This document shows, piece by piece, positions 48,897 through 60,543 of a DNA stretch of 64,000 bases (its first letter is position 1; each line of letters opens with the position of its first letter). The notes beneath the pieces are model-generated. The model saw only the letters and a list, made by a program, of their open reading frames with translations, made no database searches and was not told the origin of the DNA. This DNA is from Helopsaltes ochotensis (taxonomy: Eukaryota; Chordata; Aves; Passeriformes; Locustellidae). The position numbers and the translations under genes are program-made. The stretch lies in NCBI GenBank assembly GCA_013400155.1, contig VXBM01000211.1, forward strand, positions 463,645 through 527,644, in the 5' to 3' direction.

Positions 48897-49334
48897 GCCA
48901 ACCCAGCCCTCCAAAAAACACAAACTGCTGCTTTTACATAGGAATTATTTTTAACTGTATTTTCATTTTGCTAAAGTGTCTGGAAAAACTATTTGCTTGT
49001 CAGTAAATTGCTAAAAAGTTGTTCTCTGCTGGCAGAATGAATTTACTTTACTTTTGTGTGCATGTGTATTTAAAGGACAACATTTAGAGAGAAATGTTGC
49101 AATTTTTAATGGAAACGGGTTTTTTTTTTTTACTGAAGAAGTTTTTCTCAACACAAACACTTGTGAAATTTGAGAGTTCTTGATTGCTGAGCAGATTTAT
49201 CAGGCTTAGAGTCCACTCATGTGAGTAGAGGTCATAGGAACAGGTTTTTCTATGTGATTCATCTCTCCTGCCCACAATACCTTTAAGGCTTGTGCCCAAC
49301 TGGGCAAGATCTGAGTAGAGCTGTTTGTGCTGCT
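48897..49334. other. No gene recognised
   Basis: AT-rich DNA between two A/C-rich tracts. Nothing recognised. Confidence 0.6.
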
Positions 49335-49423
49335 ACAAAAAAAAAAAAAAACCACAAAAAAAACCCAACACCCAAAAAACCCCCAAAACAAACAAACAAA
49401 AACCCCAACAAAAAACCAAACCA
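49335..49423. repeat. A/C-only low-complexity tract
   Basis: 89 bases with no G and no T; its complement is T/G-only like the tract at 1076-1262. C-runs of up to five alternate with A-runs. Confidence 0.9.
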
Positions 49424-49859
49424 TGTTGGGAGTTAATTTGAGTTAATATAATCTCAGTAATCACTGGATTTATGGCCCAGGAAAACTTGAGGCCTTCCAG
49501 TCTCTCCTTTCGGGGAAAAGCTGAGCTCATGATTTGTGGACTTCCACAGGCAGGTGCTAATCACTCCCATACAGCCGAGCCACAGTTTGCTGGCCTCTTC
49601 TGTAAAACATTCCAGCTTTCCTCTGTGCCCTTCTCTCGCATGTGCTGCTTTACAAGGAAACTGTAAATTACAATTAAAGCAGCACGCAATACATTATTTT
49701 CTTAGTTGATAGTGGTTGTTTTATGGGGGGAGCACATTAACGAGAGATGCCTGGGGGTACGAGGCTCGTGGTGTCCTGCCCTTCTGTGCCTCAGGCTGTG
49801 CACAGAGAGGATCATCCAGCCCTCACTGATAATCAGCCTGCAAAGGGCTCTGTTGAGTA
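49424..49859. other. No gene recognised
   Basis: Ordinary DNA without recognisable features. Confidence 0.6.
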
Positions 49860-50075
49860 ATTGCAGCATTAGTCTCCTCTAAATGAAGCTTCAAAGTAAT
49901 TTCAGCTTTTTATAATTACGGAGCCAGTGGACTGTAACAGTTTCCAAATGTTTTGGAGCTGATTTTAAAGCTGATCTGCAACATGTAGTTAAGATAAGTC
50001 TCAAAGGCCCAGATCCTTTGTTTTTAAGTAAAAACCTGTTGGGGAAATCCTCACTGATGCATGTAAGATTTACAC
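49860..50075. promoter_or_regulatory. Candidate regulatory segment
   Basis: Contains TTTATAATTACGGAGCC, AGTTAAGATAAGTC (GATA-like) and ATCCTTTGTTTTTAAG (SOX-like). Inference from motifs only. Confidence 0.2.
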
Positions 50076-53000
50076 TGACCACAAACTGGCTCGGATAAAA
50101 TGGCACCACCAAATGGGTTGTGGGGAAAACGGAGAGGAAGTGCAGAGAGGATACACAGGCACGACCAGAGTTTTGATATTAGGAATACTATATTGACAAT
50201 TTTGAAGCTTTATTAGAAAAAATATATTTTTCCCTTTCCTTTTTATGTATCTCAGTGGATGATTTTGAAGCAAAGACCATTCCATTGACTAAAAGCACCT
50301 CATTTTTAGGAGGTTTGGATGGCTTGTGGGGTTTCTGTGCTCCACATGTAAAGGAGAGCTTGTGGATCAAGGCTTCAGAGGTAGTGAAGTGCTTATAGCT
50401 GGTGATGAGTACCTTAAGGGCATTCTCAAAAGCACCTGGACAAGCTGACTCATTCATTCTGGGTATTTGTGCATAAATAAACCTGAAAAGCGGGCCTGAG
50501 GGACGCAGAGGGTGGCCAACACCTCAGTTGTCTCATTGTGGTGACCTAGGCTTAATGCCATTCCCAGTAAAGCTTTTCATGGCTGAATGTAAGGCTGGAT
50601 ACATTCATGCACTTGACATTCATCCAGTGAACAACTCTCAACTGCTTTTCAGGGATGTAAGGCTTCAATTACCACATCTAGGATTATAAAAAATAGATCT
50701 GATCTCCATTGTTTCTCAAAGTGCCTGAAAGCTGTAGGAAATATTCTGGGAGAGAGCTTAGGAACCATTAGAAGAATACCTGGAAAAGAAGGGGGGAAAA
50801 ATGATGTAACTGATTCTGGCCTGGCAGCTATTTAAATTAAGAGTCTGACATGTGGTGTGGGGAGGGAATTGAGGAGGTTCCTGGCCAGCTCAAGGGAACG
50901 AGATCAGGTTGAAAACCTTTGCATTGGAAATAAAACATAGGAGTGGGACAAAGGAGTAACATGGAAATGGCAGCTGACTGCAGAACTAAGTCCAACTAGC
51001 AAAAATTTGTTTTCTTCCCATTTTGAGGGTGTTAGGGCAGTTCTGTTGAGCTCTATTTCTCCTGCTTTGTGCATAACACCTTGAAAATCATGTGTGAAGT
51101 GCCTTTGCCTCCTTCTCTTCGAGTCTTCCTTGCCTCCTGCATCATCTTGAGCTTGGAACTCAGGGATATCATCCTGCTTCTCTGTGTATATTTTCAATGT
51201 GGAAAGAAACTTTTATTGGAAACAAGAGTCTTATTTAAAATAGAAGAGAGAGCAAAGAATTTTTATCCTTTCATGAAGTTGGTCCAAACCTTCAAAGTGT
51301 TTTGGTAATTGTGTTTATGGCTAAAAGATTGATTATTTAAGTCTGTGCTAGAGTATACTTTTTGGTATGAAGTAATGGCTCATGACAAACCGGTTCAGGA
51401 ATGCTTTTGAGTTTTTCAGGAATTTTTTTTTTAAGCTGGATGAGGAGTGGAGAGTGTGAGGCACTAAGTTTAGCATTTCAAAACATCTGGATCTGCTCTG
51501 TGGTTTATTTTTTAATGTGTTTTCCATGAGTCTAGTTAAACAACCACATGGCTTGATGGCAAAATGAATGCAAGTGTAGTGTTTGGAAAGGGACCCTGGA
51601 TGAAAGTTCTCTTGCTAACTAGAGTCAAGTATATGCTCTTGTTTCTGGTTAGATTGTGTGGATTCACAGAGAGTCCATCTTGGCTGCTGCTGTTCCTTTC
51701 CTCTGCCAAAAGCTGCTAAACATAAAGCAGGCGAAGGAAGTACTAAATTACAGAACACCTAATCTGTAGTCCTTTGTTTAATCTCAAATGAGTATCCCAG
51801 ATCTCATAACTAGAAACGAGGCCAGCTCACACGGCCAAGCACAAGATGCTCCAGAACCTGCACTGGAGCAGAGGGTCTCCTGTGGCTGCAGGGGCAGGAG
51901 CAGAGGGGGATGATTCTGAAAATGGCTTTTTTAGTTTGTGCTGTCACATCAGAAGCTGCTGAGAACTCTGCTTCTGAGGGGCTGCCAACACACCAGCAAA
52001 GTGTAGCTAGTACTGGTCTCTGTTTAAATGCTATTAATTTTGGGAACACTTAAGGTTTTAGGGGTTTTTTGGTTTTTTTTTTTTTTTTTTGTTAGTATTA
52101 AAATAGATATGGTTGCATTGCTGTGAAATTGCTCATTGCTGATAGACGTGGTCAGAGGTAAGGACCTAACTTAGCTCTGCTTGCAAGCGATCTTTAGTCA
52201 TTGCTCTTTGTTGTTGCCCTTGACATCCTTTTTCTCCCATTAATTTCCCCCCCTTTTCCCTCTTCCAAGCATGTGTTTTGCTTCTGTTGCTGCTTTCATC
52301 TTGGCCCAAGTGCTGTTGAGGCCCCAGTGCTGCATTTGTGTCAGGAGAGTGGGGCTGGCTGAGGTACAAGTGGGGGCAGCTCTTGAGGACTGCGGGGCCC
52401 ACCTTCCCAAGGAGTTTAGGGCCGTCCCTCGAAGTCCCTGTCACCCAGTGCCATTCTGCCTTAGCAGGGGCATGTGGGGGCAGCAGGATGCAGCAGAGGC
52501 AGTGTCACTTTCTCCTGCAGACATGTGAGGGTGTCGGTGCATCTCCTGTCCCTGCGCTGGCTCTCTCTGAGGGGTTTGTTGACTCTCAACCCCCCAGAGC
52601 TGGGTTCAGGCCTGCACTGGCAGAGGGTGGAGAGATGCACGTAGGCAAAAGGGTAACTTCACAAGTTAAAGATGGGTTTGGTTTGTTTGGTTTTTTTTTT
52701 CTTTTATTTTACAGCATATGGCACTAAAAATTCTTGTTCTACTGACATTATTACAATGAATTATCCTCTCTGTTCTTCTTCTGTGATGCTGCTCTCTTAA
52801 TCAACTCCTGCATTTTAAGCACACAAATGCAAAACCACTGCAAGTGATTCTGTTGAAATCCTACCAGCTAAAAAGGTCTGAGCTGGGTGCAACTTGGCTT
52901 CCTTTGTATCTTGATATGATTTGTGGAGGTCATTCTGAAAAACCTGTACTTGCCCCAAAAGACTGGAAATTGTGTTGAATTAGAGAATTGATCCCTTGCA

Positions 53001-56000
53001 AAACATTTGCAGGAAGGATTGGGTGGCAGGGAATGTACCAGCAGCAAAGGGAAAAGATTAATTCTTCAGGAAGGAGAGGATGGAGCACCAAAGGAACAAA
53101 ACAAAGGAGAGGTAGGTGGCATAAGGGTTGACAAATTTATCTGTTGATACCTTAAAGAAGTATTCTGAAGTATCTTCTGTGCTTCAGGGTTGCAGCCAGT
53201 GTACATGCCTGGAAAATAGTGATGTTGGTGTGCAGATGTAAAAAAGGATGCTGGAGATGGAGCCAAGGATGGTGCTATTTGTCTTCAGTGACTTGTACAG
53301 ATTCCTGAGCTGAGGAGTAGAAGGGTTAACCACTCTGTGTATTAAGGCTACAAAAAGCTTTTCAACCAGGAACATAAATTACTGAAGCTGCTATTCACAA
53401 AGACACATATGAGACATAAAACAACTGCCACAGCTTTTCACATGTCTTATTGTACTTCATCTCATGGTGATGGCTGGAGTGCACTGGGACTACTTTTCAA
53501 AGTATTCTCCTTTGTATCTCAAGAATACACAATGGCTCAGCCTTGACATCCATCTTCATATGTAAGGAGACTGATAGGTCACCAGTGACATAGCTGCAAA
53601 CATGTTATCAAGCATTTTCTGATTGCTTCCAAGCAAGTGCTCTTGTCCTGCACAAGACAGACAGCATTTAGATGTTCCCTTCCTGATTATCTTACTAGAT
53701 TTTTATTTATGCTGTATTATGGCAAAAACAATCACTATACACTTTTTCCCATTTTGTGATTTGCAGGGAGTCACTGTTTTCAGCGACTGTTGTATTCCCT
53801 CATTCCCAGGAGGTCCCTACTCTGAAGTGAATATGCAGAAATCACAGTCCTAGAGAGCTGCTGAGGTCCAGGTCTGGAGGGATAATACTCAGCAAGTCAG
53901 ATATTCATGCACTTTTGTCCTCTCTGTTTAGAAGCAGCCAGATGCTGCCATGGTCTTTACCAAGTTGAACTGGACAAACCAGGAATTAACATTGCTGGAT
54001 CAGGAATTTTTGTTCCCTTCCCAGCTGCCATTTAGCCAGAGCAATCACCACCTTGCCAGCCTCCTGCCTGCCTCGCATTTATGGTTGGCAAGTTGCAAAG
54101 CTGGTGTGTTTGTAAAACTGCTGACCATCAAGCTGAGATCTGCTGGAAAATGAGTTCTGGGAAACCTTATGCCAAGAAGAAAAATGTCTTAGTGAGTTTA
54201 ATATTTAGCACTCAGCTAAAGAGCTCATACTTCCCCTCATGCCTGTGAGCTGAAAAGAAGCCCAGTCTCCTGTTGAAAGTGAAGTTAAAAGGCCAGGCAG
54301 GGCTCCTGTTTGTGTTGTGGCAGACAGTTCTGTCTGCTTGGGTTTGTATCAACAGCCACAAAATGTTGACTTCACCTCTGGGTGTTTATCTCCTCTGTGC
54401 AGGCTGTGTTTGCTCTTGTTGCCTGCTCTGGGAGGGCTGACAGGACCTGGGACGCGGAGCAGGTTGGCTCTGTGGGGCAGGGATGGGGCTCTGTGGGTGC
54501 CCAGCCGGGCTGGGGCACGGGGAGTTAAGCAGGGGAGCACTTGTGTGTAAATATTTGCTTTCTCAGACCAGGAGCTCTGCAAGAAACAGGTCTCAGAGCA
54601 CATATAAACATCCAGCCCTTGCAGCTCTGAGGCTGGCTGGGTCTAGCAATGCCCAGTTGTGCTTGTACTAACATTAAATATAAGCAGTAGGGTTTTGCCA
54701 GCCTCATCCCTCAGGCTAGCTCTGTTTTTTAACAGCTCTGCAGTGAACTGTCCTTCCCCCACACCTTTTTTTTTCCCCCCTTACCATAAAGTAAATCAAA
54801 ACTGGGGTTAGCCACAGTTAAGTGACCATGAAATGCTCAGAGCTAATCCTAAGGCTCTGGTCCTTTCAGGCATTAGCCCTGCTGTGACTCTGTAGCAATC
54901 TCTTCTAGCTCTGCAGTTTCCAAAATTACCTTACTCATGTCCAAACCCAGGATCAGAAGAGGTGCATTTACCCCTACCCCCCCTCCAGTTCCCTCAGTCA
55001 ACTTCTGTGTATCTGCACGAAGCAGAAACAAATCTCCCTCTTCCACCGTTCCGCCCAAGTTTCCATTTCCCTGAAGTGAAGCACGGTAACAGCTGCTGAC
55101 ACAGATCCACATCCAACTTTCTGAGTCCCCAGATGCAGCAGTGAACTACCAGCCTCCCCAGCCCCAACGCCTGGATTCAGAGGAGCCTTGTCTGGAGCAT
55201 GGACAGATCACCTCTCCCTGCATTGCAGAATAAGCTTTTTATCTTTCATATATTGTTTCCTGTCTCATGTGCTGATGTGGCTCAGGCACAAACTTTGCTC
55301 TTAAGTGCTGACACATTGCAAAGGGCCAGGATGAAATCTGTGTTTGTCCTCATCCTGGAGAGATTAGCTACTTGTTGACATTGGTAACATCTACAGTTTT
55401 GAGTGGCAGAGCTGATTTTGTGGGTTTCTGCTCAAAGACCCAGTTTCCAGCAGATTTACCATGCCCTGCAATGCTCAGGGGTGAATTCTACCTGTTTCTC
55501 CCAATATCTGACAACACAGTAAGTCTGAAACAATGACTCAAAGCTCACAGTTTTCACTGTGGTGTTTAGGAGGGAAAACCCTTGGAGGGATGTTTTTTGT
55601 CTTGATGCCTGAGTGCTTTCACTCAAGTGCAGAACCAGAGGAGACAAAAAAAAAGATAAAATGTTGCTCTAGCTCTTGTTTGGAATATTGTGCTGCTGCC
55701 TGGGAGGAGTTTAAAGCTGAAAAATGTTGAGATGGGGCAGCACAGTGTGGTGGTGCGGGACAGGGAAGGCTTTTTCAGTTCCACAGAGCATTCAGATGCT
55801 CCCTGTCTGCAGGGGTGGCTGGTTCTCCAGGAGGATGATGAGGGATCACTGTGAGGGGCCTCTAAGAAGGCTACTGAGATAATGATCACGTAGTTATAAA
55901 ACCAGGGAGCATTTCCACCATGCTGAGCACTGAGCTGAGGTGGCTTTTTTGGAACAGGCTCAGCTGGTAGTATGAGAACACGATGAAAATAAACAAGGTA

Positions 56001-57409
56001 TTGTGTGGAGATTTGGTTAGGGAGTTGAAAGTCAATTCACCCACAATTCATCTGCTGCATTTGTGACAGGCGAATAAAATAAAATACCTTGAGAAAGAGC
56101 TTGAGGTCATTTTTTTTTTATTCTGGGCTAAAGAGACTAAATCAGAAGACTACACCTTTCATGGAAGGCAGTCAAGCTCTTTTTCATCAAACATTTGGAT
56201 GTCAACATGAGCAGCTTGAGCCTATGTAAGATTATAGACTTTTTCACGTGTCAGTCAAAATATCCTGGGGAGAAAAATGTCACATTCTTCCTCTGTGTTA
56301 CTGGCACTCATGTTTTGTAAAACACATAGCTTTTTATTTAAAATAGATCTGCAGATATAAAAGCTGAACAGAAAATATCAGGAAGTTGGCTGGTCTCTAG
56401 AAGAGATGCCTGCTGAGAATGTAAAATTAATTTGCTGCATGCGAAAAATGCTGGCAGTGGGGACAGATGACAGGGAAGGTGTCTGAAAGAGAACAGCATG
56501 GGTATGCCTCCTTTGCCTTGCAAAGCAGAATAGTCCAGTTCTGTTCACAAAGGACTGTTTCTGGGCTAAGCTGGTAACCTGATCTTTGTTCCTTTCACAC
56601 TGGTTTACTCTTTTGCTGGTCTCTCTTCCAGCACAAAACACTCCTGTGTATCTCACATAAAAACAGAAGGCAGGCAGAGGTGCTGGTGTTTGTGAATGAT
56701 ATTGCTGGTGTCCCTAAGGGCCTCAGGGCCCCTGGGTGATGTTTGTCGGTGTTTCCCCCCACAGAAGAACCGTTCTGACTTGGTTCAGAGATCCATCTTA
56801 ACAGAAGCAGGAAAAAATACGATGTTCTTGGGGTGGATGACTTGTTCCTCCAACTAAATAAACTGAAGCATCAACATTTTTTCCACACGCATGAGAAAAT
56901 TGCAAGAGGTGTTCAGGAGCACAGCAGAAGCAGCAGTGACCTTTCCTTTCAACTCTGGCATCTCTAGTGTCCTGTTCCTCTTGCACCCAAGGGCATTTTC
57001 CTCAGGTGAAGGGCTCTGCTGGTGCAGGATCGCTGTCACCACGTGGTTTGACTGTTGGGCTCCGTGATGCTTGATGTGAGAGGATAAAGATGTGTCTGTA
57101 TCTCCGTGCTGCTCGGCCGAATTTCACTCCTGGGTTTTGCAGCAGTGATTTTCCTGGTCTGCACCAGACCGACACACCGCAAACGTGGAGGGAGATGGGT
57201 GCTAAATCAGCGATTTGAGACAAGAATGAGTAAGGAAAAGTGCATCCCTATGCTGTTTTCAGAGGATTTGAGGTGCATGCTCCAACCTACCTCCACCATT
57301 AGCCCCTGTGGGGTCTAGCCTGGAGGCAAGGAACCAGGAGATCCAAACTGTAGTTTCAGGATCCTTAAGGCTTCTGGGTTGAATTGAACATTGCTTCAAA
57401 TTGATTGTT
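50076..57409. other. No gene recognised
   Basis: Long gene-free stretch. A T18 run at 52073-52090 and T/G-rich DNA at 52676-52700 are the only clear simple repeats. Open frames reach 129 codons without domains. The part at 55990-56100 is AT-rich and motif-like but nothing specific can be said. Confidence 0.6.
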
Positions 57410-57740
57410 AAATCAGGGAGTGTGGGCGTAGCTCGTTCCATTATAATCCCCACAAATTGCTTTGTAATCGAAAGCTTTTGTTCCAGTGTCAAGTGGTTAA
57501 GCACCAAGTAAGAAGATCTATTTTACAAGACTAGACAAGATCTGACAGACAGCGGAAACTTAACTTTCAACAAATATAACAATCAACATGAGAGAACCAA
57601 AAGGTCCTCATTAAGCACTGCTGTTCTTAATTAATTGGTCCTTCAGATTTACTTCTTTAAAGCTGCTAACAGCCTTAAGCCTTTCCTAGATTAATTACAA
57701 AAGACGAGCAAATCACAATAATGAGTTTAGCCTCAGGCTC
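57410..57740. promoter_or_regulatory. Candidate AT-rich regulatory segment
   Basis: GTCAAGTGGTTAAG (NKX-like), TTCTTAATTAATTGG, CCTAGATTAATTACAAAAG and ATCACAATAATGAG occur within about 330 bases with no usable reading frame. One of the more convincing enhancer-like textures in the window, but untested. Confidence 0.3.
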
Positions 57741-58427
57741 TTGCCAGGCCTCTGACCTATGTGTGTAGGTTTGCTCCATGCTGGGTAGACTGGGGGAAGC
57801 AATTTGCCTTCTTGTCTTGTTTCTGAATCAGAATTTCTGGCAGGAAGTGGTTTTTTATTTTTTTTTTTATTTTCTTCAGTTGTTGGAAAGTGTAATTTTC
57901 CTTCCCCTGATAGATTCTTGTCACTTAGTTTAAAATGATCCCTGTGCTGTAACGACTCCCACTTGGGCTGGAAACCCTCCTTCACCAACAACACCTCAGT
58001 CAGTGATGATGACTTTCAAGGCTTGTAATTCTTGGCTTATGAGGCCTGCAGACTCGGGGAAGTATCATTAAAAATGAATCATGCTGCTCCCCTGGGGATG
58101 TGCCTGCTTCCCGGGATGCACGTTAATGTGAATCCATCACCCCTCCCCTGCTGCAGAGGGCTGGGGAGTCACCAGTGTAGTGCAGGAATGAATTTCACTG
58201 AGAAACACGTGTGTTGTACCTGTTGATGGAGGGAGAGAGACTTTCTGTGCCTGCCTGTAAGAGCAGAGCCACGGCTGCACCAAGCAGCTGCTGCTCCTGA
58301 CGTCTTGCCTGGCCTGATCCACCCTTCTATCTGTAACTCAGGCTTTTGGGGCCATCCCTCTTCCCTTCGTCCTCCCATTTCAACCATCACTCACCGTGAT
58401 TTGGGTGAGTGGTCACAGTGAAATGGG
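57741..58427. other. No gene recognised
   Basis: T-rich run near 57850-57870; otherwise ordinary. Confidence 0.6.
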
Positions 58428-58560
58428 CAAGCTCGTTTCCTGTGCCTCAGTTTCCCTAGCCATAGAATGGCTCTGTACCATCCCTTGGAGCTTAGCTACA
58501 TGTCTTGACTTACTCATTCTGTAAATTGCTTTGAGACTTTAGGCTGATGAGGAGATAAGG
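58428..58560 (+). mobile_element. MIR-type SINE relic with L3-like tail
   Basis: TTTCCTGTGCCTCAGTTTCC is the MIR core. About 80 bases later TGTAAATTGCTTTGAGACTT and GATGAGGAGATAAGG follow the 3' tail shared by MIR-type SINEs and L3-type LINEs. Confidence 0.65.
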
Positions 58561-60482
58561 GAAAATTATTGCAGTTTGTGCTCTTGATTAGATAATCATC
58601 TGCTTAATTTCCTGTGAGTTCAATGAGGCACCTAAGAATTATGCTAAACTGTGGTTTAAGAAGTGACATCATCCCAGCGCTGTACTGTTTGACAAAACTG
58701 ACTGCAGCCATGGATAACCACTAAAAAATGCTGTTCTAAGACAATCTGCTGTGCCCCTTCACGGTGCCCTTCCCAGCAGTGAAATGCAGTGGGAGGTCCT
58801 GGGGTGAGGGCACACGGTCCCTCCACAAGCCTCAGCCCAGGAGCAGAGGGCATCTTTGCTGCCAGGAGGAGAAGCCACTGCAAAAGTTCTTTCTAAGCAC
58901 AGCAGTGCTGTCTTAGCATGATGTGCTGCTGGATATTTTCTTCCTGAAAATAAAGGGAATATAGATTTTTCATTGAAGCATTTGGGGGGTTCCCCCTTCC
59001 CTCTGTCTCACTGCTGGTGGATACAGGTCTAAAAGGTGTGGTCTTATTTTTTTATTATTATTTTTAATGCTCTTGGTGTCTTCTTTCAGGCCAGAACACA
59101 GATGAGCTCCTGTGTGCTGAACTGCTGGGCATTGCTTTATTGCTACCTGGAAGCTGTAGAGAGGAGCATCAACTCACTGCTGTGCCCCAGCTAATAAATC
59201 TGTGCTAGGTTTTTTTTCTCAAAAAAAAAAAAAATCCCATCTGCTCTGGCAAAAGTGTAGAAACCAGTGATTTTTTTTTACACCTTAAATAGTGAGTAGC
59301 TACACTCAGATGAATCCCCTTTTGGAAGAGGCTTTGCTCACCTCTAGGACAGTTGGTATCAGTAATGCCACAGCAAGACTTCAGGAGGGAGTCACAACTC
59401 AAGCTGGCTGCTTCCCCCTCCCTCTGGCTCCACAGTGAAAATCCTGGCCAACACAGTTAATCCATTTCCCTTTTATTGCTCTGACAAAAAGAAAAGGATC
59501 CTTATCTCTCTAAACTAGAAGTGGAATGGGAAGCAAGCAGAGGCCTTCCTCTTCCTCCTACTTATCATCTCTTTGTCCCTCTAAATTTGTCTCTGTCCCT
59601 GGACCTTAACCTCCCACTCCAAGGGCAGGACGGGGCAGGCTGAGAAGCCCTCTCTGAAACCACTGGTGTTGAAGCAATTATTCAGCAGCTGCAGCCCTTT
59701 GCAGCTGAGCAGAGATTGCCATCTCTGTTCATGGGAACACCGTCCTCGAGCCTCCCCAATGCATCCTGCCCTCCAGACCTTATTTATGGCACCTTCTGGC
59801 CCAGCCCCAAAGTGACACAGCTTGGGGATCTTTACTGTGACTTCTCTGGACTCTGTCCTCAAAACCAAGGTAGTTCTTTTTTATTTTTTTTCCCCCTATC
59901 TACAGCTGCTCATGCTGAATTCTGTTCACAGGACAGCAGCACTCCTCACTCCAGAGAGCTGGTCCTGTGTGTTTGCTGTCCTTTGGGAATAAATGCAGTG
60001 TGACAGAGGCAGATGAACGCTGCCGAGAGCTGCTCTGCCACACATGTGCTAATATTGCCTTAGTTAGCAGGCTCCATTCATAGCTAATCTGAGTGCAGTT
60101 GGGGAAATGTGTCTGCAATATTTCTATGGATTTAAAAAAAAAAATCTATTTATAGTTTCTAGGCAGAAATCATTGCAAAAAGCAGATTTTTACACTTCAA
60201 GTTGTGTCAAGTTAGCCTAGAAGTGTCATTGGTCCCCAAGACTGGGAGTGCAACCTCAAATACTTGTAGTACCTTCAATTCAGAGTTGGAAAAAACTTTT
60301 TTGGGTGTTAGTTTCCTCTGCTTGGGCAGAGAAAAGCCCCATGGGACCATGAATCCTTTCAGCAGAGAGTTTCAAAATATCGATATATGCAACAGAGAGT
60401 CAAAAAGCCACCAAAAACTTTTAAACGCAAAGCCCCCAGTGGTAATGATGGTAGTGGTGCTGGCAATGTGCAATTGCCAGAA
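58561..60482. other. No gene recognised
   Basis: An AATAAA at 59193-59198 is followed about 23 bases later by 14 A (59221-59234). Open frames up to 123 codons, the longest running into the poly-A at 60507. No domain recognised. Confidence 0.6.
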
Positions 60483-60501
60483 AATAAAAGTGGTTTTGGA
60501 A

Positions 60502-60542
<41 letters not shown>
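60483..60542 (+). repeat. AATAAA signal followed by A36
   Basis: AATAAA at 60483-60488, then 36 consecutive A from 60507. The 19-base spacing is that of a polyadenylated transcript 3' end. A retrotransposed transcript or SINE is possible, but no target-site duplication or parent gene is recognised. A simple poly-A expansion is equally possible. Confidence 0.5.
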
Positions 60543-60543
<1 letters not shown>

